This document shows positions 8,330-17,080 of a DNA stretch of 64,000 bases, piece by piece. Source of the DNA: Streptomyces tibetensis (GTDB taxonomy: Bacteria > Actinomycetota > Actinomycetes > Streptomycetales > Streptomycetaceae); NCBI RefSeq assembly GCF_007655005.1, contig NZ_SZVW01000016.1, positions 62,001-126,000 on the forward strand, read 5' to 3'. The number at the start of each line of letters is the position of its first letter. Position 1 is the stretch's first letter. The notes under the pieces are model-generated. The model saw nothing but the letters and a program-made list of their open reading frames with translations, was not told where the DNA came from and searched no databases. The position numbers and the translations under genes are program-made.

Positions 8330-8875
8330 TCAGGCGCCCAGCGAGCGGGCCAGCTCGTTCGTGGCACGGGCGATCTCGCGGTCCTCGTCGGCCAGCAGCC
8401 GGCCGAGCTCGCCGCGCCGGGCCCGCACGGCCTGGCGGGCCGCACGCTCCCACACCACCGGGTTCTCCCGGTGGTTCAGCAGTTTCGGATAGACGGCGGC
8501 GGTGCTCTCCCACTGCCGGGCGTCGGCGATGCTCTTGAGCAGCCGGATGATCTGGGCACGGCAGGTCACCTGCGGCAGCTTGGCCAGCTCCCACAGGAAC
8601 GGAACAGTGGCCGCCGTCGCCTGCTCCACGACGAAACCGAACTGGCAGATCCGTTTCCGCAGGTCGTCGAGGGCGGAGCGGGCGGTGTCGGCATCACCCG
8701 CGGCGATGCCGTTGAGCAGGAGGGGAATGGCCGCCGCCGAGCCGGTGGAGTCCTGGATGTCGCCCCACGGCACGCGGTCCAGTGCCGTGAGCGGCGTGTT
8801 CCGGGCCGTCCCGGTGGGGGCGTCGGGGCGCTCGGGGCGCTCGCTGCTCGGGTGTTCCGTCGAAGCGCTGCGCAT
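8330..8875 (-). CDS. HEAT-like helical repeat protein
   Basis: A 181-residue soluble protein with a polar, Pro/Arg-rich N-terminus (about 1-35) and then paired amphipathic helices (AIPLLLNGIAAGDADTARSALDDL, VPFLWELAKLPQ, AQIIRLLKSIADA), a pattern typical of HEAT-type scaffolds. ATG 8875 is chosen because it follows AAAGG and removes a long Cys/Arg-rich shadow region. It lies 28 nt after the ATPase gene and is probably co-transcribed with it. It could serve as a docking partner, but no specific function is recognisable. Confidence 0.72.
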   Translation of the reverse strand: MRSASTEHPSSERPERPDAPTGTARNTPLTALDRVPWGDIQDSTGSAAAIPLLLNGIAAGDADTARSALDDLRKRICQFGFVVEQATAATVPFLWELAKLPQVTCRAQIIRLLKSIADARQWESTAAVYPKLLNHRENPVVWERAARQAVRARRGELGRLLADEDREIARATNELARSLGA

Positions 8876-8903
8876 GGCGAGGGGCCTTTCCGCGGCAGTC
8901 GTG

Positions 8904-9509
8904 TCAGATGGGTGGACAGGGTGCGGCCGGGCGGGTCGACAACCAGGCCCAGACCGTCTTGCCCGCCGGGGTGCCGGGGGACCAGCCCCACTCCTCGGAC
9001 AGGGCGTCGACGATGCACAACCCCCGGCCGTGCTCCTCCAGGGCGACACCGGTCGGCGCGAACACGGGCGGGTGGTCGTCGAGGTCGGAGACGGTGACCA
9101 GCAGGTGGCCGGGATCCAGGAGGAATCCGAGCCGGATCTCCGGCACACCGGGGGTTCTCGGCGCCGCGTGCGTCGCGGCGTTGGCGGCGAGCTCGGTGAT
9201 GACGAGGGCCGCGTCGTCGCAGCGGTGGTCGAGTGACCAGCCGTGCAGGGTGTCGCGGGTGAAGGACCGGACTCGGGCGAACCCCTCCCGGCTGCACTCG
9301 ACCCGCAGGGTGGCCGAGGCGGACAGGGCGCCGGAGAACTGCGGAAGTGTCTTCGGCACCGAGGGCGGGATCCCGTACGGCATGACCTTGTGCGGGTCGG
9401 CCGGCACGGTATGACTCGCTCCGGGTGCGCCTGCGTGCGCCGCAGCCCCACTCGGCGGCCGGAGCACGTGCTGCGCAGGTGATGACACGGCATCTCCCCG
9501 ATGCGACAT
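8904..9509 (-). CDS. RsbW-type anti-sigma-like ATPase
   Basis: A 201-residue HATPase_c protein. The first 45 residues are flexible; an internal ATG (MPYGIPPSV) is a possible true start. Bergerat-fold motifs are visible: N box ALVITELAANAATHA, G1 box around VTVSDLDDHPP and G2 box EEHGRGLCIVDALSEEWGW. Such proteins bind sigma or anti-anti-sigma factors, or act as accessory kinases beside XRE/DUF397 genes. It is divergent from the DUF397 gene (9719) and leads into the HEAT-like gene. The arrangement resembles the whiJ/abaA-type clusters of Streptomyces. Confidence 0.88.
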   Translation of the reverse strand: MSHRGDAVSSPAQHVLRPPSGAAAHAGAPGASHTVPADPHKVMPYGIPPSVPKTLPQFSGALSASATLRVECSREGFARVRSFTRDTLHGWSLDHRCDDAALVITELAANAATHAAPRTPGVPEIRLGFLLDPGHLLVTVSDLDDHPPVFAPTGVALEEHGRGLCIVDALSEEWGWSPGTPAGKTVWAWLSTRPAAPCPPI

Positions 9510-9718
9510 CAGGACACGGCGCCCGCCCGGGGGTTGACGCCGCAGCTATTATCCACGCTGAAGGCGTCCGCGTGCAATTGCACGAGAAATTGCGTGAAAA
9601 TCCAGCCGTTGTGGGTACGCAAGCCGGGACGAGTGCGGTCGAAGGGACGCGGCCGCCCTCGGAGGAACGGCCGGGCGCACCGTGCCCGGCGGGGAACGAG
9701 AACAGCAAGGAGACTGCG

Positions 9719-9949
9719 GTGCCACCAGTGCAGAACGGAGTGCAGGCAAGCTCGTTGGACGCCTGCTGGATCAAGAGCCGGCACAGCAACGCCGAGGGCA
9801 ACTGCGTCGAAGTCGCACCCCTCGTGGACGGCGGGATCGCCGTGCGCAACTCCCGTGACCCCGACGGCCCCGCCCTCGTCTACACCTCGGCGGAGGTGGC
9901 GGCGTTCCTGGCCGGCGCGAAGGACGGCGAGTTCGACCATCTGCTCTAG
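9719..9949 (+). CDS. DUF397 protein
   Basis: A 76-residue protein beginning at GTG 9719 behind a strong AAGGAGA ribosome site. It has the DUF397 hallmarks: WIKSRHSNAEGNCVEVA, then GGIAVRNSRDPDGPALVYTSAEVAAFLAGAKDGEFD. Longer upstream frames are rejected because they cross the promoter region. DUF397 proteins pair with XRE regulators (WhiJ-like; Scr1/Scr2 is a studied pair) and affect differentiation and antibiotic production. The XRE partner follows at 10138. The final codons lie in a three-copy 18-bp tandem repeat (see the separate entry), which duplicated the stop codon. Confidence 0.92.
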   Translation: MPPVQNGVQASSLDACWIKSRHSNAEGNCVEVAPLVDGGIAVRNSRDPDGPALVYTSAEVAAFLAGAKDGEFDHLL

Positions 9950-9985
9950 TTCGGCCACCTGCTCTAGTTCGACCACCTGCTCCGC
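9932..9985 (+). repeat. Three 18-bp tandem repeats spanning the DUF397 stop
   Basis: Units TTCGACCATCTGCTCTAG (9932-9949), TTCGGCCACCTGCTCTAG (9950-9967) and TTCGACCACCTGCTCCGC (9968-9985). The first two each encode F-D/G-H-L-L-stop, so the terminator codon itself is repeated; the third has lost the stop. Confidence 0.9.
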
Positions 9986-10137
9986 GGAGCGGTGCCGTCT
10001 CGCGTGCGGTGTCACGCCCCGGAGGTGAAGCGGAGCCCAACTCCCCACTTCTGCCGGGCTGCTTGGGTGGATGCGTGAAGACCTGGTGAAGTGCGATAGT
10101 GTAAGTCGCCCTTTGTGCCGGTCTGCTGGGAGTCAGG

Positions 10138-11052
10138 ATGTCCGCCGCGTCGCATCGCATCTCCCGTCTGGAACCTTACCTGGACAGGCCCGAGCCGGCG
10201 CCGACTCTGCTGAAGATGCTGGTCGGTGTGCAGCTCGCCGGCTTCCGGGAGGACGCCGGGCTCGCCCAGGACCAGGCGGCGCGCGCTGCCGGGTTCAGTG
10301 CCGCGAAGCTGTCCCGCATCGAGTCGGGCAAGGGCCGCCGCCCGCCGACGGAGAACGACGTCCGCACGCTGCTCGAGCTGTACGGCACCGACGACTACGA
10401 GGCCTCGGTGCTGCTCAAGCTGCTACAGCGGGCGGGTGAGCCGGGCTGGTGGCAGCGGTACGACAAGCGGCTGATGCCCGAGTGGTTCGACCGGCTGGTC
10501 GGACTGCAGGAGGCCGCCGCCACCATCCGTACCTTCGAGATCCAGTACGTGCCCGGCCTGTTGCAGACTCCCGCCTACACCAGGGCCGTGGTGGAGCGCG
10601 GCCTGCCGAACGCGCCGGCCGGTGAGGTGGAGCGACGCGTCGAACTGCGCAGGCACCGCGCCCGGTTGGTGTCGCGGGCCGACGCCCCGCAGCTGTGGGC
10701 GATCATCGACGAGTCCGTGCTGTTGCGCGTCCTGGGCAGTGCCGAGGTGATGCGGGAGCAGCTCGCGCACCTCGTGGAGGTGGCCGAACGCCCCAACGTG
10801 ACGCTGCAGATCGTGCCGCTGAGCGTCACCAATGCCTCGGCCCCGGCCATTCCGATCACGTATCTGCGCTTCGGCGGCCTCGATCTGCCCGACGTGGTCT
10901 ACCTGGAGCACATCAAGAGCGCGAACTTCCTCGAGGACCGCGACGAGACCGAGGAGTACCGGATCGCGCTGGACCGGCTCGCGGACGAGGCACTCAAGCC
11001 CCGTGACTCGCTGGAGCTGCTGCGGCAGACCATGGAGCAGCGCTACCTCTGA
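10138..11052 (+). CDS. XRE regulator with DUF5753 domain (WhiJ-like)
   Basis: A 304-residue DNA-binding regulator. The N-terminal helix-turn-helix is LAGFREDAGLAQDQAARAAGFSAAKLSRIESGKGRRPP (about 33-70). The rest is a DUF5753 ligand-like domain with the family signatures IQYVPGLLQTPAYTRAV, VELRRHRARLV, WAIIDESVLLR and VTLQIVPLS. ATG 10138 follows GGGAGTCAGG. DUF5753 regulators work with a DUF397 partner, here immediately upstream at 9719, and probably autoregulate the cluster that includes the divergent ATPase. A strong bidirectional terminator follows 6 nt after the stop. Confidence 0.95.
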   Translation: MSAASHRISRLEPYLDRPEPAPTLLKMLVGVQLAGFREDAGLAQDQAARAAGFSAAKLSRIESGKGRRPPTENDVRTLLELYGTDDYEASVLLKLLQRAGEPGWWQRYDKRLMPEWFDRLVGLQEAAATIRTFEIQYVPGLLQTPAYTRAVVERGLPNAPAGEVERRVELRRHRARLVSRADAPQLWAIIDESVLLRVLGSAEVMREQLAHLVEVAERPNVTLQIVPLSVTNASAPAIPITYLRFGGLDLPDVVYLEHIKSANFLEDRDETEEYRIALDRLADEALKPRDSLELLRQTMEQRYL

Positions 11053-11058
11053 CGCGAG

Positions 11059-11099
11059 GGTGCCCGGCGCGGGACGACGGCCGTCCCGCGCCGGGCACC
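11059..11099. terminator. Bidirectional terminator
   Basis: A perfect 17-bp stem (11059-11075 with 11083-11099) and 7-nt loop between the convergent XRE and methyltransferase genes, within 10 nt of both stops. It should serve both strands. Confidence 0.85.
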
Positions 11100-11103
11100 A
11101 CGG

Positions 11104-11931
11104 TCACTTCTCCAGGGGAATCCTCCCGACTCCGCCGAACTCGATCCACTCGTGCGTGAGCTGACGGGGCGTCACCTCGGTGTCCGGGCGCCAGGTCGAC
11201 ACCTCCACGAGCCCGGGCTGGAGGATCTCCAGGCCCTCGAAGTACGTCTCCACGTCCTTCGGTTCCCGCACGCGGCCCCAGTGGCCCTGGGTCGCCTGGT
11301 CCATGAAGTTCGTGACGAAGGCGCGGACCTCCGGGTCCTCGCTGACCAGCTGGCACATCACCATGAAGCTCCCGGGCGCGAGCCGCTCACGTACGCGGCG
11401 GGCCACCGCGAGCGGTCCGTCGGTGTCGCTGTCCGGGATGCAGTGGAACACCGAGTTGAAGAGCACGCACACCGGCTCGTCGAAATCGATGAGCCGCTTG
11501 GTGTCCGCGTGGCCGAAGATCAGGTCGGTCTCGCGCAGGTCCGCGTGGATGACGGTCGTGCGCTCGTCCTGCTCCAGCAGCGCACGGCCGTGGACCAGCA
11601 CCATCGGGTCGTTGTCGACGTAGACGACGTGGGTCGTGGGGTCGATGCGCTGGGCGACCTGATGCACGTTGTCCTGCGTCGGCAGACCTGACCCGTGGTC
11701 CAGGTACTGGCGGATGCCGTACTCCTCGGAGAGGGTTTTCACGACCCGCTGGAGGAAGCGCCGGTTGTTCAGGGCGAGGCGGCGCGTGCTGGGCACGACC
11801 TTGTCGAGTTCCTCGCACGCCGCGCGGTCCGCCGCGTAGTTGTCCTTGCCGCCCAGGTAGTGGTCGTACATGCGCGCTGCCGTCGGCACGTTCGCGTCGA
11901 TCTCGGTGGACAGCTGCTTCTCGGAGTGCAT
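11104..11931 (-). CDS. DUF574 SAM-dependent methyltransferase
   Basis: A 275-residue protein of the actinomycete-specific DUF574 (Methyltransf_19) family. The hallmark RMYDHYLGGKDNYAADR is at about residues 20-36, followed by a SAM-binding region (IRQYLDHGSGLPTQDNVHQVAQ, VVYVDNDPMVLVHGRALL, HADLRETDLI). ATG 11931 has AGGGGGAACG just upstream. Members are often next to XRE/DUF397 genes, as here, but their substrates are mostly unknown. It is transcribed alone towards the XRE gene and shares the bidirectional terminator. Confidence 0.93.
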   Translation of the reverse strand: MHSEKQLSTEIDANVPTAARMYDHYLGGKDNYAADRAACEELDKVVPSTRRLALNNRRFLQRVVKTLSEEYGIRQYLDHGSGLPTQDNVHQVAQRIDPTTHVVYVDNDPMVLVHGRALLEQDERTTVIHADLRETDLIFGHADTKRLIDFDEPVCVLFNSVFHCIPDSDTDGPLAVARRVRERLAPGSFMVMCQLVSEDPEVRAFVTNFMDQATQGHWGRVREPKDVETYFEGLEILQPGLVEVSTWRPDTEVTPRQLTHEWIEFGGVGRIPLEK

Positions 11932-12160
11932 CGTTCCCCCTGCAAGGTGCCGCGCCAACGGACTGGCTGGACAGGAAGTACATCCTAGGGAGCGGGAGTT
12001 GGGCGGGCCAGCCCACTGGCCGAGGTGCCCCCCGATCGAACGACAAGATGATGGGCACCCACCCTGCCGCGTGTGCCCTATGTCGCGATCTGTGCACTTT
12101 GTGTCACATGTGCTCGCGCGGGTACTCGCGGACCACGGTGTCGTCGTGGGAGGTGGGACC

Positions 12161-13050
12161 GTGGACCAGCCGGCCGACCGGATCACCGACGTCTGGGGCG
12201 CGCGCACGCCGTACGCGCCCGGCACCCCCTGGCCGTCCCGGACCGACACGCACCTCGCGGCGGGGCTCGGCGAGCGAGACGTGGAGCGGTGGGTGCAGGC
12301 CGCCTCGCTGCTGCACTCCAACGGCGACGCGATGGACATCGCGCTGCGCGAGGGCCGCATCGTGGGCGTCCGGGGCCGGGCCGCGGACCGGGTGAACCGC
12401 GGGCGCCTGGGGCCCAAGGACCTCCACGGCTGGCAGGCCAACGCGTCCCCGGACCGGCTCACCAGCCCCCTCGTCCGCGAGGACGGCCGACTGGTGGAGT
12501 GCGACTGGGACACGGCCATGAACCGGATCACAGCCCGCACCCGGCAGCTGCTGGACGACAAGGGGCCGGGCTCCATCGGCTTCCACACCACCGGCCAGCG
12601 TTTCCGGGATTGGAGCAGGACCTGCTGGCCGCCGCCGCGCGGCACCGCACCGACCACGAGTTCCACCATGTCGCCCTGGACATCGCCCGCTGGTCACGCG
12701 AACACGCCGCCCGGCTCGCCGACGCGGGCCGCGACCACGGCCTCGACCTGTCCGGCCCGCGCGGCGACCCGTCGCCCAGGGCTCTGGCCGCGCTGCGGGA
12801 GAAGGCCTCCGAAGCACTCGGTCGCCGCCCCGAGTCCGGACTGCTGCTGCTGAACGATCTGCGGGACCTGCACCTGGCCGCCGCACGCAACTCGCTCCAC
12901 TGGGAGATGCTCGCCCAGGTGGCACAGGCCACCCGGGACGAGCCGCTCCTGACGCTGGTCGCCGACTGCCACCCGCAGACGCTCCGGCAACTGCGCTGGA
13001 CCAACACCATGGTCAAGATCCTGGCGCCGCAGCTCCTGAGCAGCGTCTGA
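12161..13050 (+). pseudogene. Deletion fusion of a molybdopterin oxidoreductase and another gene
   Basis: The first part, from GTG 12161 behind GGGAGGTGGG, encodes an oxidoreductase N-terminus: DVWGARTPYAPGTPWPSRTD, WVQAASLLHSNGDAMDIALR, GIVGVRGRAADRVN-type and LVECDWDTAMNRITART segments typical of assimilatory nitrate or formate dehydrogenase-like enzymes. No N-terminal Fe-S Cys cluster is seen. Near 12600-12610 this frame turns into arginine-rich nonsense, while another frame picks up sense sequence (LLAAAARHRTDHEFHHVALDIARWSREHAARLA... to LSSV, stop 13050). That second part is the body of a different, unrecognised helical protein. A deletion has probably joined the 5' end of one gene to the 3' end of its neighbour. 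TTG 12610 could still start the second part. Confidence 0.75.
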
Positions 13051-13059
13051 CGGGGCCCG

Positions 13060-14439
13060 TCACCGCCGCTGCGCGGCGATCATGGCCCGGTACCAGTGGT
13101 AGCTGTCCTTCGGTGTCCGCTGCTGGGTGGCGTAGTCGACGCGCACGATCCCGAAGCGCTTGTCGTAACCGAAGGCCCATTCGAAGTTGTCGAGCAGCGA
13201 CCACACGTAGTAGCCGCGCACCTCCACCCCGGCGTCCATCGCGGCCCGCAGCGCGGCGAGATGGACGCGCAGGTAGGCGACCCGGCCCGGGTCGTGGACG
13301 GCCCCGTCCGGGCCGGCCTCGTCGTCCTCCGCGGAGCCGTTCTCGGTGATGAGGACGGGCGGCAGGGCCTGGCCGTACCGCTCCCTGAGCCCCACGAGCA
13401 GATCGGTGAACGTGTGGGGCGCGACCGCCCAGCCCATGGCGGTGCGCCGCACGCCGGGCATGGGTACCTCCGCGTACCGGTTGTCGGTCGCGACGCGCCG
13501 TGAGGGGTCGCTCTCACGGTAGGGGGCGTCGGCCACGACGATCGGCCGGTAGTAGTTGATGCCGAGGAAGTCCAGGGACCGGGAGACCAGTTCGAGGTCG
13601 CCGTCCCGCCGGAAGTCCTGACCGCTGATCAGCTCACCCCACGTCTCCTCCTCGGCCGCCGGGTAGCGGCCCGCGAGAAGCGGCTCTGTCCACACCAGGT
13701 TGTGCAGGGTGTCCGCACGGGTGACGGCGGCCCGGTCGGCGGGGGAGCCGGTCGCGGGCAGGTGGTGGTCGAGGTTGAGGGTGATGCCCACCTCGCGCAC
13801 CCCGGCCGCCCGGAGCGCCCGTACGGCAAGGCCGTGCCCGACCAGCAGGTGGTGGGCGGCGGCCAGCGCGCCACGGCCCTCGCGGGCGCCCGGGGCGTGC
13901 CGGCCGACGGAGTACCCGAGGAAGGCGCTGCACCAGGGCTCGTTGAGGGTGATCCAGCGTGGCACGCGGTCGCCCAGGTGCTCCGCGACGACGGCCGCGT
14001 ACTCACCGAACCGCTCGGCGGTCTCCCGCACCCGCCAGCCGCCGCCGTCCTCCAGGGCCTGCGGAAGATCCCAGTGGTAGAGGGTGGCGGCCGGCGCGAT
14101 CCCCGCGGCCAGGAGCTCGTCGACCAGCCGCGAGTAGAAGTCCAGCCCCTTGACGTTCACCGGACCGGAACCGTCCGGCACGATCCGCGGCCAGGCGATC
14201 GAGAAGCGGTACGAGCCCACGCCCAGCTCACGCAGCAGCGCCACGTCCTCCGGGTACCGGTGGTAGTGATCACAGGCGACATCACCGGTGTCCCCGTTCG
14301 CCACCAGCCCCGGAGTGTGGCTGTAGGTGTCCCAGATCGACGGCCCGCGTCCGTCCTCCTGCACCGCTCCCTCGATCTGGTACGAGGCGGTCGCGGCCCC
14401 GAACACGAAGCCGGGCGGAAAACTCGGAAAGTCAGTCAT
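13060..14439 (-). CDS. GH1 beta-glucosidase
   Basis: A 459-residue intracellular family 1 glycosidase. It has the N-terminal signature FVFGAATASYQIEGA (about 11-25), acid/base Glu167 in TLNEPW and nucleophile Glu366 in ITENGS, plus the aglycone-site block WSLLDNFEWAFGY. It hydrolyses beta-linked oligosaccharides such as cellobiose. ATG 14439 is chosen because GGAGG lies 4-5 nt upstream; the ATG at 14451 would begin within that site. It is divergent from the TPR gene, with a 13-bp inverted repeat between them. No sugar transporter is adjacent. Confidence 0.95.
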   Translation of the reverse strand: MTDFPSFPPGFVFGAATASYQIEGAVQEDGRGPSIWDTYSHTPGLVANGDTGDVACDHYHRYPEDVALLRELGVGSYRFSIAWPRIVPDGSGPVNVKGLDFYSRLVDELLAAGIAPAATLYHWDLPQALEDGGGWRVRETAERFGEYAAVVAEHLGDRVPRWITLNEPWCSAFLGYSVGRHAPGAREGRGALAAAHHLLVGHGLAVRALRAAGVREVGITLNLDHHLPATGSPADRAAVTRADTLHNLVWTEPLLAGRYPAAEEETWGELISGQDFRRDGDLELVSRSLDFLGINYYRPIVVADAPYRESDPSRRVATDNRYAEVPMPGVRRTAMGWAVAPHTFTDLLVGLRERYGQALPPVLITENGSAEDDEAGPDGAVHDPGRVAYLRVHLAALRAAMDAGVEVRGYYVWSLLDNFEWAFGYDKRFGIVRVDYATQQRTPKDSYHWYRAMIAAQRR

Positions 14440-14498
14440 GCCCTCCACCATGCCCGGGGCCGCGGGCAGCCGTAATGAGAACCGCTAATCTGGACATA

Positions 14499-14511
14499 CG
14501 ATAATTTATCG
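14499..14511. promoter_or_regulatory. Inverted repeat in the GH1/TPR divergent promoter
   Basis: CGATAATTTATCG has perfect 6-bp arms around one base, in an AT-rich patch unlike its surroundings. Flanking this are the related segments GAGAACCGCTAATC (14478) and CAACCGCTATTCTC (14532). It may be an operator; the regulator is unknown. Confidence 0.4.
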
Positions 14512-14576
14512 AAAGCCTGAAGGCGTGTCCGCAACCGCTATTCTCACGGCCCCGGCCGCCTTCCCAGGAGAAGCTC

Positions 14577-16259
14577 ATGGGCGACTACTACGATCTCGGC
14601 ACGCACCGCCGTCCCGTCACCACGTCCTCTCCCGATGCCCAACTCTGGTTCGACCGCGGTTTGATGTGGACATACGCGTTCCACCATGAGGAAGCCGTCG
14701 CCTGCTTCGAAAAGGCGGCCGAGGCCGACCCGGACTGCGCCATGGCCTATTGGGGTATCGCCTACGCGCTCGGCCCGAACTACAACAAGCCCTGGGAATT
14801 CTTCGACGGCGAAGAACTGACGCGAACAGTGGAGCGCACGCACACCGCAGTGGAAAAGGCCCATGAGAAGGCCGCCCGCGCCACCTCGATCGAACAGGCC
14901 CTCATCCGCGCGCTGCGGGCGCGCTACCCGCAGTCGCAGGCGGTCGAGGACTGCTCGGTGTGGAACGAGCCCTACGCGGACGCCATGCGCACCGTCTACG
15001 AGCTGGCGCCCTTCGACCCGGACATCGCCACCCTGCACGCCGACGCAGCGATGAACCTCACCCCGTGGCAGCTGTGGGACCTCAGGACCGGCCGGCCGGC
15101 CGAGGGCGCACGGACCATTGAGGCCAGGGCCGTGCTGGAAGACGCCCTCGCCACCGAGGCCGGCTTCCGGCATCCCGGCATCCTGCACCTGTACATCCAC
15201 CTGATGGAGATGTCGCCGACGCCGGAGCAGGCCCTCACCGTCGCCGACCGCCTGCGCGGCCTCGTGCCCGACGCCGGGCACCTGCTCCACATGCCCTCAC
15301 ACCTGGACGTCCTGTGCGGCGACTACCGCCAGGTCGTCTCCGCCAACAGCGACGCGATCGCCGCCGACGAGAAGTACCACCGGCAGGCCGGCGCGATGAA
15401 CTTCTACACCCTCTACCGGGCGCACAACCACCACTTCAAGATCTACGGCGCGATGTTCCTCGGCCAGGCGCAGGTCGCCCTGGACACCGCCGCCCAGCTG
15501 GAAGCCGCCATCCCCGAAGACCTGCTCCGTGTCCAGAGCCCGCCGATGGCCGACTGGCTGGAGGCGTTCCTGGCCATGCGCGTCCACGTGCTGATCCGCT
15601 TCGGCCGCTGGACCGAGATCCTGGAGCTGCCCGCCCCCACCGACCCGGAGCTCTACGCGACGACCGTCGCCATGCGGCACTACGCACGGGGCGTCGCCCT
15701 CTCCGCCACCGGCGAGGTCGACCGGGCGGAGACCGAACGCGCACTCTTCCGTGAGGCGGTCGGCCGGGTGCCCGAGACCCGGATGCTGTTCAACAACACC
15801 TGCCACGACATCCTCGCCATCGCCTCCGCCATGCTGGACGGCGAACTCGCCTACCGCCGGGGCGAGTACGACCTCGCCTTCGCAGCCCTGGAGCGCTCCA
15901 TCCGGCTGGACGACAACCTGCCCTACGACGAGCCCTGGGGGTGGATGCAGCCCACCCGCCACGCCTACGGCGCCCTGCTGCTCGAGCAGGGCCGCGTGGC
16001 GGAGGCGGAGGCCGTCTACCGTGCCGACCTCGGCCTCGACGACACCCTGCCCCGCCCCCTCCAGCACCCGGGCAACGTCTGGGCCCTGCACGGCTTCCAC
16101 GAGTGCCTGCTGCGCAGTGGCAAGACCGGCGAGGCGGCCCTCGTGGCCCACCAGCTCAAGCTGGCGAGCGCGCTGGCGGACGTACCCGTCCAGGCGTCCT
16201 GCTTCTGCCGCCTCGACACCACCCCAGGCCCCCAGCCGGCCGACGGGTGCTGTCACTGA
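14577..16259 (+). CDS. Tetratricopeptide repeat protein with Cys/His-rich tail
   Basis: A 560-residue cytoplasmic protein. TPR-like units are clear at the N-terminus (AQLWFDRGLMWTYAFHHEEA, ACFEKAAEADPDCAMAYWGIAYAL) and near the C-terminus (YDLAFAALERSIRLDD, HAYGALLLEQGRVAEAEAVY, HGFHECLLRSGKTGEAALVA). Conserved His pairs occur mid-protein (HLYIHLMEMS, HMPSHLDV). The end carries CFCRLDTT and closes with GCCH, suggesting metal binding. ATG 14577 follows AGGAGA. The role is unknown; such proteins occur widely in bacteria without a defined function. The divergent partner is a beta-glucosidase. Confidence 0.85.
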   Translation: MGDYYDLGTHRRPVTTSSPDAQLWFDRGLMWTYAFHHEEAVACFEKAAEADPDCAMAYWGIAYALGPNYNKPWEFFDGEELTRTVERTHTAVEKAHEKAARATSIEQALIRALRARYPQSQAVEDCSVWNEPYADAMRTVYELAPFDPDIATLHADAAMNLTPWQLWDLRTGRPAEGARTIEARAVLEDALATEAGFRHPGILHLYIHLMEMSPTPEQALTVADRLRGLVPDAGHLLHMPSHLDVLCGDYRQVVSANSDAIAADEKYHRQAGAMNFYTLYRAHNHHFKIYGAMFLGQAQVALDTAAQLEAAIPEDLLRVQSPPMADWLEAFLAMRVHVLIRFGRWTEILELPAPTDPELYATTVAMRHYARGVALSATGEVDRAETERALFREAVGRVPETRMLFNNTCHDILAIASAMLDGELAYRRGEYDLAFAALERSIRLDDNLPYDEPWGWMQPTRHAYGALLLEQGRVAEAEAVYRADLGLDDTLPRPLQHPGNVWALHGFHECLLRSGKTGEAALVAHQLKLASALADVPVQASCFCRLDTTPGPQPADGCCH

Positions 16260-16458
16260 CCGGGGGGTATCACGGCCCGCTCAGCGGCTCGTGCCCACGC
16301 GCGGTTCCGGTACCAGCAGACACAGCCCAGCTCACATCCGCTCAGCAGGCCCTTCAGATGCTCGAGAGGAAGCCGGCCAGGTCCACGTTTGAGCTGCGCT
16401 TTTCCGGTCACTCGGTGCGGTGACCCCGTAGTCGGACACGACGTGGAGTGAACGAACC

Positions 16459-16632
16459 GTGGCTGGAGAGCAGAAGGGCAAGGCCAAGGCCGAGCAGGCC
16501 AAGGGCAAGGCCAAGGAGACGATCGGCCGTGCGGTGGGCAACGAGCGCCTGACGGCCGAGGGCAAAGCGGAGCAGTCGAAGGGTGACGCCCGGCAGGCCA
16601 AGGAGAAGACCAAGGACGTCTTCAAGCACTGA
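16459..16632 (+). CDS. CsbD-family stress protein
   Basis: A 57-residue, Lys/Ala/Gly-rich, very hydrophilic protein: GEQKGKAKAEQAKGKAKET, IGRAVGNERLTAEGKAEQSK, then GDARQAKEKTKDVFKH. This is the CsbD-like pattern (general-stress proteins under SigB-type control in Gram-positives). GTG 16459 has GGAG about 11 nt upstream. A perfect hairpin terminator begins 12 nt after the stop. It is probably monocistronic; control by a stress sigma factor is likely from the family but no clear promoter was identified. Confidence 0.9.
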   Translation: MAGEQKGKAKAEQAKGKAKETIGRAVGNERLTAEGKAEQSKGDARQAKEKTKDVFKH

Positions 16633-16644
16633 GATCACATCGCG

Positions 16645-16674
16645 GTGCCGCGTCCCCGTCGCGGGACGCGGCAC
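16645..16674 (+). terminator. Terminator after csbD-like gene
   Basis: Perfect 12-bp stem GTGCCGCGTCCC/GGGACGCGGCAC with a 6-nt loop. The remaining DNA up to 17080 (about 400 bp) shows no supported gene; it holds the promoter region of the GH30 gene. Confidence 0.85.
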
Positions 16675-16999
16675 ACGCATGCCGGGCAGCCGGTCGAGGG
16701 GGCGGTCTGCCGCCGCCGGCCCAGTCCCTCCTCGGTGGACGGGCCCGCGCGTTCTCGCCGCGGACCCCTTCCGTACGCACTCGTTGCGCAGCGGCACACC
16801 CCGCCTGCTCCTCGTCCCCGGGCCCCGCCACCGCCGCGGCCGGCCGGCAGCGGGACGACTCCCGGCTCATCCGGACGCGCGCGGCGTCCTGGCCACGAGT
16901 CCCACGCCGTACGGCGGCTGCGGCGCACCGATGCCACAAGTGGCGTCCCTCATCGCATGTCCGCACGGCAGCGTGCCGGTTCCCAACTCGCCCCGCCTC

Positions 17000-17029
17000 T
17001 TGACGTGTTGATTGCCGTCCTAAAACATT
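17000..17029 (+). promoter_or_regulatory. Candidate promoter of the GH30 gene
   Basis: TTGACG (17000-17005) with an 18-nt spacer to AACATT (17024-17029), 50 nt before the start, in a locally AT-rich patch. The -35 is good and the -10 is weak. Confidence 0.35.
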
Positions 17030-17080
17030 CGGGAAGCTCGATCGACTCTGCGCGGTTCTGTTCGCTCCCGAAGGGAATCC

